DNA of 64,000 nucleotides from CAWDNM01 sp964521195 (GTDB lineage: Bacteria > Actinomycetota > Coriobacteriia > Anaerosomatales > JAAXUF01), in NCBI GenBank assembly GCA_964521195.1, contig CAZFRE010000005.1:93340-157339 (forward strand). Direction: 5' to 3'. Both the position numbers and the translations under genes were made by a program. This document shows positions 1 through 9,472 of this stretch, in pieces. Each line of letters starts with the position of its first letter. Within the stretch, counting starts at the first letter, position 1. Below the pieces are notes generated by a model. It ran no database searches. It had not been told where the DNA came from and saw only the letters and a list, made by a program, of their open reading frames with translations.

Positions 1-261
1 CGACGTGTAGGATTTCTTGAGCTTCCACGCCATCGATACGAATCCCGAGCAGTCCCTGCGGTAGCCGCGGTAGTAGCTGCTCTGGCTGTACTTGACCTTC
101 TTCTTGATCCAGTGATTCGCGCGCTTCATCACCGTCTTGCGCGTGATCGCGTGCGCGGGAGCGGTGAATGCTCCGATGAATATCGCCATCAACAGGGGGA
201 TGGCGACGATGGCACGTCCGAGTAGGGACGGCGCACTGACAACACGATTGACTACCTTCAC
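1..261 (-). CDS. NlpC/P60-like secreted cell-wall hydrolase, C-terminus cut by window edge
   Basis: Reverse-strand frame open from a GTG at 261 to the window edge. The first ~38 residues form a signal peptide: basic start, hydrophobic stretch (AIVAIPLLMAIFIGAF), then AHA as a likely cleavage site. The mature part has a helix (MKRANHWIKKKVKYSQ) followed by YRRDCSGFVSMAW. This matches the catalytic-cysteine segment of NlpC/P60 peptidases (DCSGFV), which cut peptidoglycan stem peptides. The catalytic His and third polar residue would lie beyond the edge. A purine-rich AAAGGG sits 6-7 nt before the GTG. The rest of the protein is not visible, so CHAP-like relatives cannot be excluded. Confidence 0.7.
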   Translation of the reverse strand, partial: MKVVNRVVSAPSLLGRAIVAIPLLMAIFIGAFTAPAHAITRKTVMKRANHWIKKKVKYSQSSYYRGYRRDCSGFVSMAWKLKKSYTS

Positions 262-556
262 ACGGTTCCCTTTCGCCGGGTGCAGTACGCTCCGAGGGCC
301 GTGCCGTCTTCTGCGGCCGGTGCCTTGGTGCGTGCCGGTCCGCCCGTGGTGCATCGTGCGTAGGTTCGGCTACTCGTGGGCGGCGGCCGAGGGCAACAGA
401 AGCGAGTTCAATGCCACTTCTGACAAACCCGCTGGTCGGTAACGCAAAAGCAACGCCGCTGGCAGATGGCTCGTTGGAAGCATTTCGGCAAGCGCTTCGG
501 GGTTCGATCCGTGAGGAATACTCCCTGCATGGGCACCTCTGACCGAAAGGGCACTC
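262..556. other. Intergenic region between divergent genes, no recognised element
   Basis: This 295-nt region must hold the promoter of the reverse-strand NlpC/P60-like gene and of the forward tspO. I checked it for a c-di-AMP (ydaO-type) riboswitch, which often precedes actinobacterial cell-wall hydrolases, and could not find the conserved segments. No convincing -35/-10 pair, tRNA or terminator was found. Confidence 0.3.
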
Positions 557-964
557 ATGACCGAGTTCCGCGGCTGGTACGACTCGCTCAGCAAGCCATC
601 ATGGACACCCCAGCCCGGCACGATCGGCATGATCTGGACGGTGATCTACCCGCTCATCGCCATCGCCGTGGTCGGCACGGTGCTCAAGGTGATCCGCGGC
701 GACCTACCGCGACTCGTCCTGGTTCCCCTCGCGCTCAACCTGATGGCGAACGTCGCGTTCACGCCGATCCAGTTCGGGTTGCGCAATCTGCCGCTTGCGA
801 CGGTCGACATTCTCGTGGTGCTGATCACGATCGTGTGGTGGATGGTGCTCGTGTGGCGGCCCGGATCGATCTGGATCGCCGCTCCTCTTGCGCCGTATCT
901 GCTCTGGGTGTCGACCGCCACCGTCCTGCAGGTCAGCATCACGTTGGCGAATCCGGGCGCATGA
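557..964 (+). CDS. tspO: TspO/MBR family membrane protein
   Basis: A 135-residue hydrophobic protein. It opens with the family signature WYDSLSKPSWTPQPG, followed by W-T-V-I-YP, then NLMANVAFTPIQFGL in the second-third helix region and APYLLWVSTATVLQ near the end. These match the Trp/Pro-rich TspO (peripheral benzodiazepine receptor) family, which binds tetrapyrroles. TspO usually has five membrane helices and about 150-160 residues; this copy is slightly short at the N-terminus, so about four to five helices are expected. AAGGG lies 7 nt upstream of the ATG. It stands alone between a divergent gene and nadE. The physiological ligand cannot be read from sequence. Confidence 0.85.
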   Translation: MTEFRGWYDSLSKPSWTPQPGTIGMIWTVIYPLIAIAVVGTVLKVIRGDLPRLVLVPLALNLMANVAFTPIQFGLRNLPLATVDILVVLITIVWWMVLVWRPGSIWIAAPLAPYLLWVSTATVLQVSITLANPGA

Positions 965-1051
965 CCGAGGGCATCGGCCCCGCTCGGGTAGACTCGGTGC
1001 AACGCGTCAGGACGACGCCATGTGCTCGTGCCGGCTAGCGAGGAGTACTCA

Positions 1052-2659
1052 ATGCGCGTTGCGCTCGCTCAGATCAACACCACCGCAGGCGACCTGGAAG
1101 GCAACGCTCGGCGCATCATCGAGGCGCTCGCCGAGGCCGATCGCGCGGGTGCCGGCATCACGCTTCTGCCGGAACTGGCGCTGACCGGGTATCCGCCCGA
1201 GGACCTGCTCTTCAAGGAGCACTTCATCGACGAGCAGCTGCTCTCGCTCGAGATGGTCGCGGCGGCCTGCGCCCGGCCCGCCCTCGTCGGCTACGTGGAC
1301 CGCGACGGCGACGCACTCTACAACGCCGTCGCGCTGTGCGGGAACGGACGCGTGCTGCAGTCCTACTACAAACGCAGACTGCCCAACTACGGCGTCTTCG
1401 ACGAGCGGCGCTACTTCACGCCCGGGCCGCGACCGGGGGTGTTCGAACTCGGCGGGACCATGCTCGCCGCGACCATCTGCGAGGACATCTGGGTGCCCGA
1501 ACTGGCACGTGAGGCTGCGCAGGAAGGTGCGCGCGTCATCTTCAACGTGTCGGCTTCGCCGTTCCATGCAGGCAAGGCGCGGGAGCGCGAGGAGATGCTC
1601 TGTGCCCGCGCGCGCGACAACGGCGTGTGGCTCGCATACTGCAACCTCGTCGGCGGGCAGGACGAGCTCGTCTTCGACGGTCGCAGTGTGGTGATCTCGC
1701 CCTCGGGAGAGGTCATCGCCCGGGGCGCGTCGTTCGAGGAGGACCTCGTCATCGCGGACTTCACGGTCGACGCACGCATGGGCGCCTCGGCGGACCTCGC
1801 TCCTGAGTTGGGGCCCGAAGCCGAGGTGTATGCAGCCATAGCCACGGGACTTCACGACTACGTGCACAAGAACGGCTTCAGCGACGTCGTGCTCGGGCTC
1901 TCGGGCGGCATCGACTCGGCGCTGACCGCGGCGATCGCGGCCGACGCGCTCGGTCCCGAGCACGTGCACGGCGTCATGATGCCGAGCCGGTACTCCTCGG
2001 AGGGCAGCGTGAGCGACTCGGTCGAACTGGCCGCGAATCTCGGCATCGAGACGCTGCAGCTGCCGGTCGAGGGACCATTCCAGGCTCTCCTCGACACGCT
2101 GGCGCCCGCCTTCGAGGGCCGCGAACCCGACGTCGCCGAGGAGAACCTGCAGGCTCGCGTACGCGGCACGCTGCTGATGGCGCTCAGCAACAAGTTCGGC
2201 TGGCTCACGCTCGCGACGGGCAACAAGAGCGAGCTGTCGGTGGGATACTCGACGCTCTATGGCGACATGGTCGGAGGCTTCGCGCCCATCAAGGACGTAT
2301 TCAAGATGCGCGTCTACGCCCTCGCGAAGTGGCGCAACACGCGCGGCGAGGCGCCGGTCATACCGCAGGAGATCATCGACAAGGCCCCGAGCGCGGAGTT
2401 GCGCCCCGATCAGAAGGACCAGGACTCTCTGCCACCGTACCCCGTCCTCGACGCCATCCTCACGCACTACGTCGAGAAGGACGACAGCAGGGAGGCGATC
2501 GTCGCGATGGGCTTCCCGGCCGCGATCGTCGACCGCGTGATCAGACTGACCGATATCGCTGAGTACAAGCGGCGGCAGGGACCTCTCGGCGTCAAGATCA
2601 CGCCGAAGTCCTTCGGCAAGGACCGCCGGATGCCCGTCACCAACCGGTACCGCGGCTGA
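1052..2659 (+). CDS. nadE: NAD+ synthase, glutamine-dependent
   Basis: Makes NAD+ from nicotinate adenine dinucleotide, ATP and glutamine in the cytoplasm. The 535-residue protein has an N-terminal nitrilase-like glutaminase domain with the Glu-Lys-Cys triad visible (Glu in LLPELALTGYP, Lys in YYKRRLPNYG, Cys in ATICEDIW). The C-terminal synthetase domain has the ATP-pyrophosphatase P-loop LSGGIDSALT near residue 283. I chose ATG 1052 (MRVALAQIN) because GAGGAG lies 7 nt upstream and family members begin this way; a longer frame from 1022 has no support. Its ammonia comes from glutamine, the metabolite managed by the nitrogen genes further along. Confidence 0.95.
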   Translation: MRVALAQINTTAGDLEGNARRIIEALAEADRAGAGITLLPELALTGYPPEDLLFKEHFIDEQLLSLEMVAAACARPALVGYVDRDGDALYNAVALCGNGRVLQSYYKRRLPNYGVFDERRYFTPGPRPGVFELGGTMLAATICEDIWVPELAREAAQEGARVIFNVSASPFHAGKAREREEMLCARARDNGVWLAYCNLVGGQDELVFDGRSVVISPSGEVIARGASFEEDLVIADFTVDARMGASADLAPELGPEAEVYAAIATGLHDYVHKNGFSDVVLGLSGGIDSALTAAIAADALGPEHVHGVMMPSRYSSEGSVSDSVELAANLGIETLQLPVEGPFQALLDTLAPAFEGREPDVAEENLQARVRGTLLMALSNKFGWLTLATGNKSELSVGYSTLYGDMVGGFAPIKDVFKMRVYALAKWRNTRGEAPVIPQEIIDKAPSAELRPDQKDQDSLPPYPVLDAILTHYVEKDDSREAIVAMGFPAAIVDRVIRLTDIAEYKRRQGPLGVKITPKSFGKDRRMPVTNRYRG

Positions 2660-2784
2660 GGACGCACGTTCGCGAATCCGGGCACGCGTACGATCACCCG
2701 CATCGTCGCGTGGGGCTCCAGCACTGACCTCGCAGCCCGGTGTTGCTTTCTGAAAACGCTCACCACGTGAAGGGCCTGCGGCGG

Positions 2785-2790
2785 TAGAAT
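2785..2790 (+). promoter_or_regulatory. Possible -10 element (TAGAAT) for the GNAT gene
   Basis: TAGAAT lies about 40 nt upstream of the GTG start. I see no good -35 at the expected distance, so this is only a candidate. Confidence 0.3.
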
Positions 2791-2831
2791 CGGCGCGGCA
2801 CACCCTGCACCCCGACGGAAGTGGAGAGCCG

Positions 2832-3302
2832 GTGCCCGACGTTTCCATCGAGTTCGTGACGCCCGAGTGGGCGCGGTTCGACGAGTTGCTGCAGCTGTCC
2901 TTCGCCGTGCTCTACGCGCCGTTCGGTGTCCCGTGGCCCGAGGAAGGCTCGGGTGGCGCCGACTGGATGCACCCGGCGCCCGCAACGCATGTCGCGGTCG
3001 CGCTCGACGAGCAGGGGGCACTTCTCGGCAGTGCGCGCCTGCTGCCGTCGGCGGGCGACGAGAGCCGACAGATCCGGCAGGTGGCCGTCGCAGCTGATGC
3101 TCGCGGCCTCGGAGTCGGGCGTGCACTGATGCTCGCGCTCGAGCGCACCGCCGCCGAGGAGGGCGCGCGCGAGACGTGGCTGAACTCCCGCAACTCCGCG
3201 TACGGCTTCTATGAGTCGCTCGGCTACTCGCTCGAGGGAGACGAATTCGTCAGCGAAGTCACCGGCATCCCGCACCGGGCGGCGCGCAAGCGGCTCGGCT
3301 GA
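2832..3302 (+). CDS. GNAT family N-acetyltransferase
   Basis: A 156-residue GNAT-fold protein. The acetyl-CoA pyrophosphate-binding motif A is visible as IRQVAVAADARGLGVGRALM (R-G-x-G-x-G-R). It is followed by ARETWLNSRNSAYGFYESLGY, the usual motif B tyrosine region of small GNAT enzymes. The general layout resembles ElaA/PhnO-like acyltransferases. The acceptor (amine, amino acid or peptide) is not predictable. The GTG start has GGAG about 6 nt upstream. The gene is monocistronic by spacing. Confidence 0.85.
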   Translation: MPDVSIEFVTPEWARFDELLQLSFAVLYAPFGVPWPEEGSGGADWMHPAPATHVAVALDEQGALLGSARLLPSAGDESRQIRQVAVAADARGLGVGRALMLALERTAAEEGARETWLNSRNSAYGFYESLGYSLEGDEFVSEVTGIPHRAARKRLG

Positions 3303-3421
3303 GCCGCCGGGGCGTATGGCGCGAGGGGCGCGCTTCGCGTACCCTGTTCCGAGGTCTGAAACGGCGCACGCCTGTGTGCCGAGAGGGTTCGAATCAACCG
3401 GTTCTCACGAAGGGGGCTTCC

Positions 3422-4360
3422 ATGCCGAAGATCACTCGCGATCAGGTTCGCGTGCCGGCAGATGTGCCGGCGGAGATGCGTGAACGCTACATCGACAACT
3501 TCCTCAAGGCCACGCAGAACACCGGCCGCCTCATGCTGTTCGCGTGCGACCAGAAGATCGAGCACTTGAACGACGACTTCTTCGGCGAGGGGATTGACGC
3601 CGCCGACGCCGAGCCGGAGCACCTGTTCCGTATCGGCTCGCAGGGCGTGTGCGGCGTCCTCGCAGGTCAGCGCGGCCTCGTGGCGCAGTTCGCACCGGAC
3701 TACCCCGACATCAACTACCTGGTGAAGATGAACTCCAAGACCCACCTGGTGAAGACGTCTCAGGACGATCCGTACTCGCCGCAGCTCTACGACATCCAGG
3801 TCGTCGCCGACCTCGTCGACAACGGAGTCAACGTCGTCGGTATCGGCTACACCATCTACCTCGGCTCCGAGTACGAGTCGACGATGATGTCTGAGGCCGG
3901 CCAGCTCATCGCGGACGCGCATGCGCTGGGCCTCGTGGTCGTGCTCTGGATGTACCCGCGTGGCAAGGCCGTCGCCGATGAGAAGAGCGCGCACCTCATC
4001 GCCGGCGCCGCCGGTACCGCCGCATGCCTCGGCGCCGACTTCGTGAAGGTCAACCCGCCTAAGGGTGACGACGGCGCCAGCTCTGCGCAGAAGCTCGTCG
4101 AGGCCTCGAAGGCTTCCGGCCGCACCGGCCTCGTCTGCGCCGGCGGCTCGACCGTCGACGCGACCACGTTCCTCACGCAGCTGTGGGAGCAGATCCACGT
4201 GGGCGGCGCCGTGGGCAACGCGACCGGGCGCAACATCCACCAGCGTTCGCTGGACGAGGCCGTCCGCCTCACCAAGGCGATCAGCGCCATCACGCTTGGC
4301 GACTACGACGTCGACCGGGCGCTCGCGGTGTTCAACGGTACAGAGGATTACTCGCTGTAG
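3422..4360 (+). CDS. Class I fructose-bisphosphate aldolase, archaeal/DhnA type
   Basis: Predicted Schiff-base aldolase of the DeoC/LacD/FbaB fold. It would interconvert fructose-1,6-bisphosphate with two triose phosphates in glycolysis/gluconeogenesis. Visible landmarks in 312 residues are LMLFACDQKIEHL near the start, LVKMNSKTHL, the likely Schiff-base lysine in DFVKVNPPKG (around residue 207), and the phosphate-binding end VCAGGSTVDATTFL with GNATGRNIHQR. I chose ATG 3422 because AGGGGG lies 6 nt upstream; a longer open frame from 3374 is unsupported. A leader with two possible hairpins precedes it (about 3360-3408). Exact sugar phosphate specificity is inferred from the family. Confidence 0.85.
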   Translation: MPKITRDQVRVPADVPAEMRERYIDNFLKATQNTGRLMLFACDQKIEHLNDDFFGEGIDAADAEPEHLFRIGSQGVCGVLAGQRGLVAQFAPDYPDINYLVKMNSKTHLVKTSQDDPYSPQLYDIQVVADLVDNGVNVVGIGYTIYLGSEYESTMMSEAGQLIADAHALGLVVVLWMYPRGKAVADEKSAHLIAGAAGTAACLGADFVKVNPPKGDDGASSAQKLVEASKASGRTGLVCAGGSTVDATTFLTQLWEQIHVGGAVGNATGRNIHQRSLDEAVRLTKAISAITLGDYDVDRALAVFNGTEDYSL

Positions 4361-4394
4361 TTCCTTCAATAGCGCAGCGGGAAGTTGATTCGCG

Positions 4395-4440
4395 CACCGC
4401 GGCACCGTTCGGTCGATGAAGGCCGTGCGGTGCCGCGGTG
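4395..4440 (+). terminator. Perfect 13-bp inverted repeat between aldolase gene and accD
   Basis: CACCGCGGCACCG (4395-4407) pairs perfectly with CGGTGCCGCGGTG (4428-4440) around a 20-nt loop. There is no T-tract afterwards. It may end aldolase transcripts or act in the accD leader. Confidence 0.5.
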
Positions 4441-4494
4441 GCATTCACGGGTAAGGTAGACCGAGTAGTCCGAAAAGGCAGGCGACACGAGTAC

Positions 4495-5384
<890 letters not shown>

Positions 5385-5388
<4 letters not shown>

Positions 5389-6359
5389 GCAGACCGCGCT
5401 ACATCATGGAGTTCGAGCGCCCCCTCATCGAACTCGAGGCGAAAGTAGCCGAGCTGCGCCGTTTCGACCTCGCCGACAACCCGGCCCTCGCCGCAGAGAT
5501 CGACGACCTCGCGGCCCAGATCGAGCGGCTGCGCCACGACACCTACGAGCATCTCTCGCCGTGGGACCGCGTCCAGATCTCACGTCACCCCGAACGACCC
5601 AAGACGCAGCACTACGTCGAAGCGCTCTTCGACGACGTGATCGAGTTGCACGGCGACCGCCACTTCGGTGACGACGAGGCCATCTTCGCAGGCCTCGGCA
5701 CGATCCACGGCCGTCGCGTGGCGATCCTCGGTCACCGCAAAGGCACCGACACCAAGGAGAACATCCGTCGCAACTTCGGCAGCCCGCATCCCGAGGGCTT
5801 CCGCAAGGCGATGCGCATCATGGACCTCGCCGACAAGTTCGGCTTGCCGATCGTGAGCTTCCTCGACACTGCGGGCGCTGCGCCCGGTCTCGAGGACGAG
5901 GAGCGAGGCCAGGCCTGGGCGATCGCCGAGTCGCTCGCCAAGCTCTCCGATGTCCGCGTGCCGGTCGTCTGCGTGGGTATCGGCGAGGGAGGAAGCGGAG
6001 GAGCACTCGCCATCGGCTTCGGCGACCGCGTGATGATGCTCGAGAACGCCTACTACTCGGTGATCAGCCCCGAGATGTGCGCGCAGATCCTGTACAAGGA
6101 CACCAAGCGAGCGGAGACAGCGGCCACCTGCCTGAAGATGACCGCCGAGGATCTCGTGGGGCTCGGCATCGTCGACCGCGTGCTGCCCGAGCCGCTCGGG
6201 GGCGCACACCGCGCCCCCGCTGACGTGTTCGCGGCTGTGGAGGTCGCCGTCGTCGGTGCGCTGGATGAGCTCGCGGCCGTCGCGCCGGACGCGCTCGTCG
6301 CGAGCCGCTACGAGCGCCTTCGAGCGGTCGGGGTCTTCTGCTCTCCGGTGGGGGAGTGA
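5385..6359 (+). CDS. accA: Acetyl-CoA carboxylase carboxyltransferase subunit alpha
   Basis: Partner of AccD in the heterotetrameric carboxyltransferase. The 324-residue protein has the typical N-terminal helices (FERPLIELEAKVAELRR), then RPKTQHYVEALFDD and ELHGDRHFGDD. The catalytic-domain landmarks GHRKGTDTKENIRRNFG, PHPEGFRKAMR and GEGGSGGALAIG are all AccA signatures. The GTG start overlaps the accD stop by 4 nt, so the two are translationally coupled, as expected for subunits needed in equal amounts. The C-terminal extension after DRVLPEPLGGAHR is ordinary in length. Confidence 0.95.
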
Positions 6360-7330
6360 CCGTGACCGGACGTCCCAGGATCGCCGTGCTGACGAGCGGT
6401 GGGGACGCGCCGGGGATGAACGCCGCGATCCGCTCGGTCGTGCGCAGCGCGATCGACTGCGGAGGCGAGGTGCTCGGTATCGAACGCGGCTTCGAGGGGC
6501 TGCTCGAGCAGCGGTTCCGCCCGCTGTGCATCAGTGACGTCGGAGGCGTGCTCGACCGCGGCGGCACGTTCCTCGGCACGTCGCGCTCCGAGCGGTTCAT
6601 GACGCCCGATGGCCTCGCCGAGGCGATCGACAACCTGCGCACCGAGGACGTGACCGGTCTCGTTGTGATCGGCGGCGACGGCAGCTATCGTGGCGCTGAG
6701 TCGCTCGACGCAGCCGGCATGCCCACCGTCGCGATCCCGGGCACCATCGACAACGACATCTCCGGCACCGACACGTCGATCGGCTTCGACACCGCGCTCA
6801 ACACCGTGGTCGAAGCGATCGGCAAGATCCGCGACACCGCGTCGAGCCACGAGCGCACCTTCATCATCGAGGTGATGGGTCGTACGTCGGGCATCCTCGC
6901 GACGTATGCGGGACTCGCGGCCGGCGGTGACTGCATCCTCGTCCCGGAGGTCGAGTGGGACCTCGCTGACGTCTGCGAGACCGTCGCCGCAGGCGTCGCA
7001 CGTGGCAAGAAGCACTCGATCATCATCCTCGCCGAGGGTGCGGGCCACGCGTTCGGACTCGCCGCCGATCTCGAGTCGCAGTGCGGGCACGACGTCCGTG
7101 CGGTGGTGCTCGGCCACGTACAGCGCGGCGGGTCGCCCTCCGCGTTCGACCGCATCTTCGCGTCGCGGCTCGCCGAGAAGGCTGTGCGCACGCTGCTCGC
7201 GGGAGACAGCGGGATGGCGGTCGGCCTTCAAGGCTCCGACATCTGCGTCTACCCGCTCACCGAGGCGTACGCGCGACCTCACCCGCTGCGACGGGAGATC
7301 TACCAACTCGCGCGTATCCTCGCCCGGTAG
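6356..7330 (+). CDS. pfkA: 6-phosphofructokinase, probably ATP-dependent
   Basis: Commits fructose-6-phosphate to glycolysis. The 324-residue protein shows LTSGGDAPGMNAAIR at the start, VVIGGDGSYRGA near residue 104 and PGTIDNDISGTD. Glycine at the 104-equivalent (GGDGS rather than GGDDT) and PGTIDND rather than PKTIDND point to ATP rather than pyrophosphate as phosphoryl donor. That rule comes from the family and was not tested. MGRTSGILA and HVQRGGSPSAFDR are the substrate-binding segments. The GTG start overlaps the accA stop by 4 nt, so glycolysis and fatty acid synthesis genes share one transcript. Confidence 0.93.
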   Translation: MTVTGRPRIAVLTSGGDAPGMNAAIRSVVRSAIDCGGEVLGIERGFEGLLEQRFRPLCISDVGGVLDRGGTFLGTSRSERFMTPDGLAEAIDNLRTEDVTGLVVIGGDGSYRGAESLDAAGMPTVAIPGTIDNDISGTDTSIGFDTALNTVVEAIGKIRDTASSHERTFIIEVMGRTSGILATYAGLAAGGDCILVPEVEWDLADVCETVAAGVARGKKHSIIILAEGAGHAFGLAADLESQCGHDVRAVVLGHVQRGGSPSAFDRIFASRLAEKAVRTLLAGDSGMAVGLQGSDICVYPLTEAYARPHPLRREIYQLARILAR

Positions 7331-7472
7331 CCGGGATTTCTCGGGCGTCAGGCTGGCTCGCTCATGCCCTTCGCTGGGCGCAGGCCGGCGTCGGTCGGGT
7401 ATCATTACGTGGCCGCGCCGCCACACTCGGCGCGCTGACGGACACGAACCTTCGCGACCAAGGAGCACCAGC

Positions 7473-8309
7473 ATGTCCTGGGGACTTGAGAACCGCATCA
7501 ACAAGATCATCAAGCCGGAAGACGGCCGCACGGTGATGCTCGCCGTCGACCACGGCTACTTTCTGGGACCCACGACCGGCCTCGAGTCGATCCGCGAGTC
7601 GATCATGCCGATCGCACCGCTCGCCGACACGCTCATGCTGACGCGCGGCGCCCTGCGCACCGACATCGACCCGGCGCTCGACACCCCGATCGTGCTACGC
7701 GTCTCCGGCGGCAACAGTGTCCTCGAAGACGACCTCTCCAACGAGACGATCCTCGTCTCCACCGAGGAGTGCATCCGCATGAACGCCGCCGGCATGGCCG
7801 TGCAGGTGTTCATCGGCGCGCCGCACCAGCATCAGACTATCGCGAGCCTCGGCAAGCTCGTCGACGAGGGCGAGCGCTACGGCATCCCGGTCATCGGCGT
7901 CACGGCCGTGGGCAAGGATATGGTGCGCGACGCGCGCTATCTCTCGCTCGCGTGCCGCATCATCGCCGAGACGGGCGGTCACATCGTCAAGACGTACTAC
8001 TGCGAGGACTTCGAGCGTGTCACGAGCACGTGCCCGGTGCCGGTCGTCATGGCCGGCGGCAAGAAGCTGCCGGAGCGCGAGGCGCTCGAGATGACGTCGA
8101 AGGCGATCGCGGGTGGCGCTGCCGGCGTGGACATGGGCCGCAACATCTTCCAGAGCGACTCGCCGATCGGCATGATCAAGGCCGTCAACGCCGTGGTACA
8201 TGGCAACGCATCGGTCGACGACGCGTTCGCGGTGTACATGGACGAGAAGGCCGCGAGCGGGATCACCGGCCCCGGCGTGGGTTCCGCCGACGATCACAAG
8301 AAGATCTAG
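7473..8309 (+). CDS. lsrF: LsrF-like aldolase/thiolase (DeoC/LacD superfamily)
   Basis: A 278-residue class I aldolase-fold protein closely resembling LsrF along its whole length. Visible blocks are MLAVDHGYFLGPTTGLE, GVTAVGKDMVRDARYLSLA, GGHIVKTYYCEDFER with the candidate Schiff-base lysine, AGGKKLPEREALEM and GVDMGRNIFQSD. LsrF of enteric bacteria is a thiolase acting on phosphorylated autoinducer-2, but no lsr transporter, kinase or repressor is seen here. The substrate may therefore be another dihydroxyketone phosphate. AAGGAG lies 7 nt upstream of the ATG. The gene after it, 13 nt downstream, encodes a zinc dehydrogenase, suggesting a two-step carbohydrate or polyol conversion. The function in this host is uncertain. 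Confidence 0.75.
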   Translation: MSWGLENRINKIIKPEDGRTVMLAVDHGYFLGPTTGLESIRESIMPIAPLADTLMLTRGALRTDIDPALDTPIVLRVSGGNSVLEDDLSNETILVSTEECIRMNAAGMAVQVFIGAPHQHQTIASLGKLVDEGERYGIPVIGVTAVGKDMVRDARYLSLACRIIAETGGHIVKTYYCEDFERVTSTCPVPVVMAGGKKLPEREALEMTSKAIAGGAAGVDMGRNIFQSDSPIGMIKAVNAVVHGNASVDDAFAVYMDEKAASGITGPGVGSADDHKKI

Positions 8310-8322
8310 GCGCGGCATCACG

Positions 8323-9363
8323 ATGACCGATACCATGCGCGCGGCCGTCTACTACAACAACGCCGATGTCCGCCTCGAGGAGCGGCCCATCCCGACTATC
8401 GGGCAGGCCGAGGCGCTCGTACGCATCCACGCGAGCGGCATCTGCGGCTCGGACGTGCTCGAATGGTACCGGGTGCCCAAGGCCCCGATCGTCCTCGGCC
8501 ACGAGGTCGCCGGCGAGGTCGTCGAGGTGGGCGAGGGTGTGTGCAACGTCGCCGTCGGTGATCGGGTGGTGGTCTCGCACCACGTCCCATGCAACACCTG
8601 CCGTTACTGTCTCGCGGGCAGCCACACGGCGTGCCACACGCTTCACACCACGAACTTCGACCCCGGCGGGTTCTGCGAGTACGTGCGCGTGCCCGCGCTC
8701 CAGACCGACCGCGGCATCCTGCGCATGCCGGATTCGATGACGTACGAGCAGGGGAGCTTCGTCGAGCCTCTCGGCTGCGTGGTGCGCGCTCAAGTGCGCG
8801 CCGGCGTCAAGCCCGGCTCCACGGTGCTGGTCATGGGCAGTGGGATCAGCGGGCTGCTGCATATCCGCCTCGCGGTCGCACTCGGTGCCGGCCGCGTGTT
8901 CGCGACCGACGTGTCGCCGTATCGCCTCGACTGGGCGATGCGGAGCGGAGCGAGCGCCGCGTGGAGCGCGATCGAAGCCGGCGACCGGCTGCCCGAGCTG
9001 TTGCGAGGGGCCAACGACGGTAACCTCGCCGACCTCGTCATCTTGGGGACGGGCGCGCCCAGCGCCATCGATCAGGGCCTCGCGTGCCTCGACAACGGTG
9101 CGACGTTCGTCGTCTTCGCGGTGCCCGCCCCGGGGCAGGACCACCCGATGCCGCTCAACGAACTCTGGCGCCGAGAGGTGAGCGTGCGCACTGCGTACGG
9201 AGCGGCGCCCTCCGATCTCGCTATGGCGATGGATCTCATCGCGAGCGGGCGCGTGAAGGTCGACGATATGATCACGCACCGGTTGCCGCTCGAGCGCGCG
9301 CAGGAGGGATTCGCGCTCGTTGCGGGCGCAGGGGAGAGCGTGAAGGTCGTTCTCGAGCCGTAG
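8323..9363 (+). CDS. Zinc-dependent medium-chain alcohol/polyol dehydrogenase
   Basis: A 346-residue MDR-family oxidoreductase. The catalytic zinc region is seen as ASGICGSDV and LGHEVAGEV, and the second ligand region as SFVEPLGCVV. The structural zinc site is intact as CNTCRYCLAGSHTAC (four cysteines). The Rossmann motif is VLVMGSGISGLL, slightly altered from GxGxxG. These features place it with sorbitol/threonine dehydrogenase-like enzymes using NAD(P). The gene follows the LsrF-like gene by 13 nt and is probably co-transcribed, so it may oxidise or reduce that enzyme's substrate. ATG 8323 is chosen; ATG 8335 is possible. The actual alcohol is unknown. Confidence 0.85.
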   Translation: MTDTMRAAVYYNNADVRLEERPIPTIGQAEALVRIHASGICGSDVLEWYRVPKAPIVLGHEVAGEVVEVGEGVCNVAVGDRVVVSHHVPCNTCRYCLAGSHTACHTLHTTNFDPGGFCEYVRVPALQTDRGILRMPDSMTYEQGSFVEPLGCVVRAQVRAGVKPGSTVLVMGSGISGLLHIRLAVALGAGRVFATDVSPYRLDWAMRSGASAAWSAIEAGDRLPELLRGANDGNLADLVILGTGAPSAIDQGLACLDNGATFVVFAVPAPGQDHPMPLNELWRREVSVRTAYGAAPSDLAMAMDLIASGRVKVDDMITHRLPLERAQEGFALVAGAGESVKVVLEP

Positions 9364-9401
9364 GCTGGCGAAGACCCCGGAACGCTCGGTCCCGCACTCG
9401 C

Positions 9402-9442
9402 TTGAACCGCCACCACAGTGGGCATACTAAGAATCGTTCCTA
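9402..9442 (+). promoter_or_regulatory. Promoter with overlapping Fur/PerR-type dyad
   Basis: TTGAAC (9402-9407), 17 nt, TACTAA (9425-9430) form a plausible promoter. Overlapping the -10 and start region is an imperfect 7-1-7 dyad, TAAGAAT-C-GTTCCTA (9428-9442; 5 of 7 positions symmetric), the geometry of Fur-family operators. It lies 30 nt before the regulator gene, suggesting autoregulation. Confidence 0.45.
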
Positions 9443-9472
9443 TCTAGGAGCGTCACTCTTGGAGGCCCACGC

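Noticed and set aside
262..556. c-di-AMP (ydaO) riboswitch before the NlpC/P60-like gene
   Set aside because: The conserved GGGGTGAATCC-like and GACAGCTAACCTCG-like segments are not present on the relevant strand.
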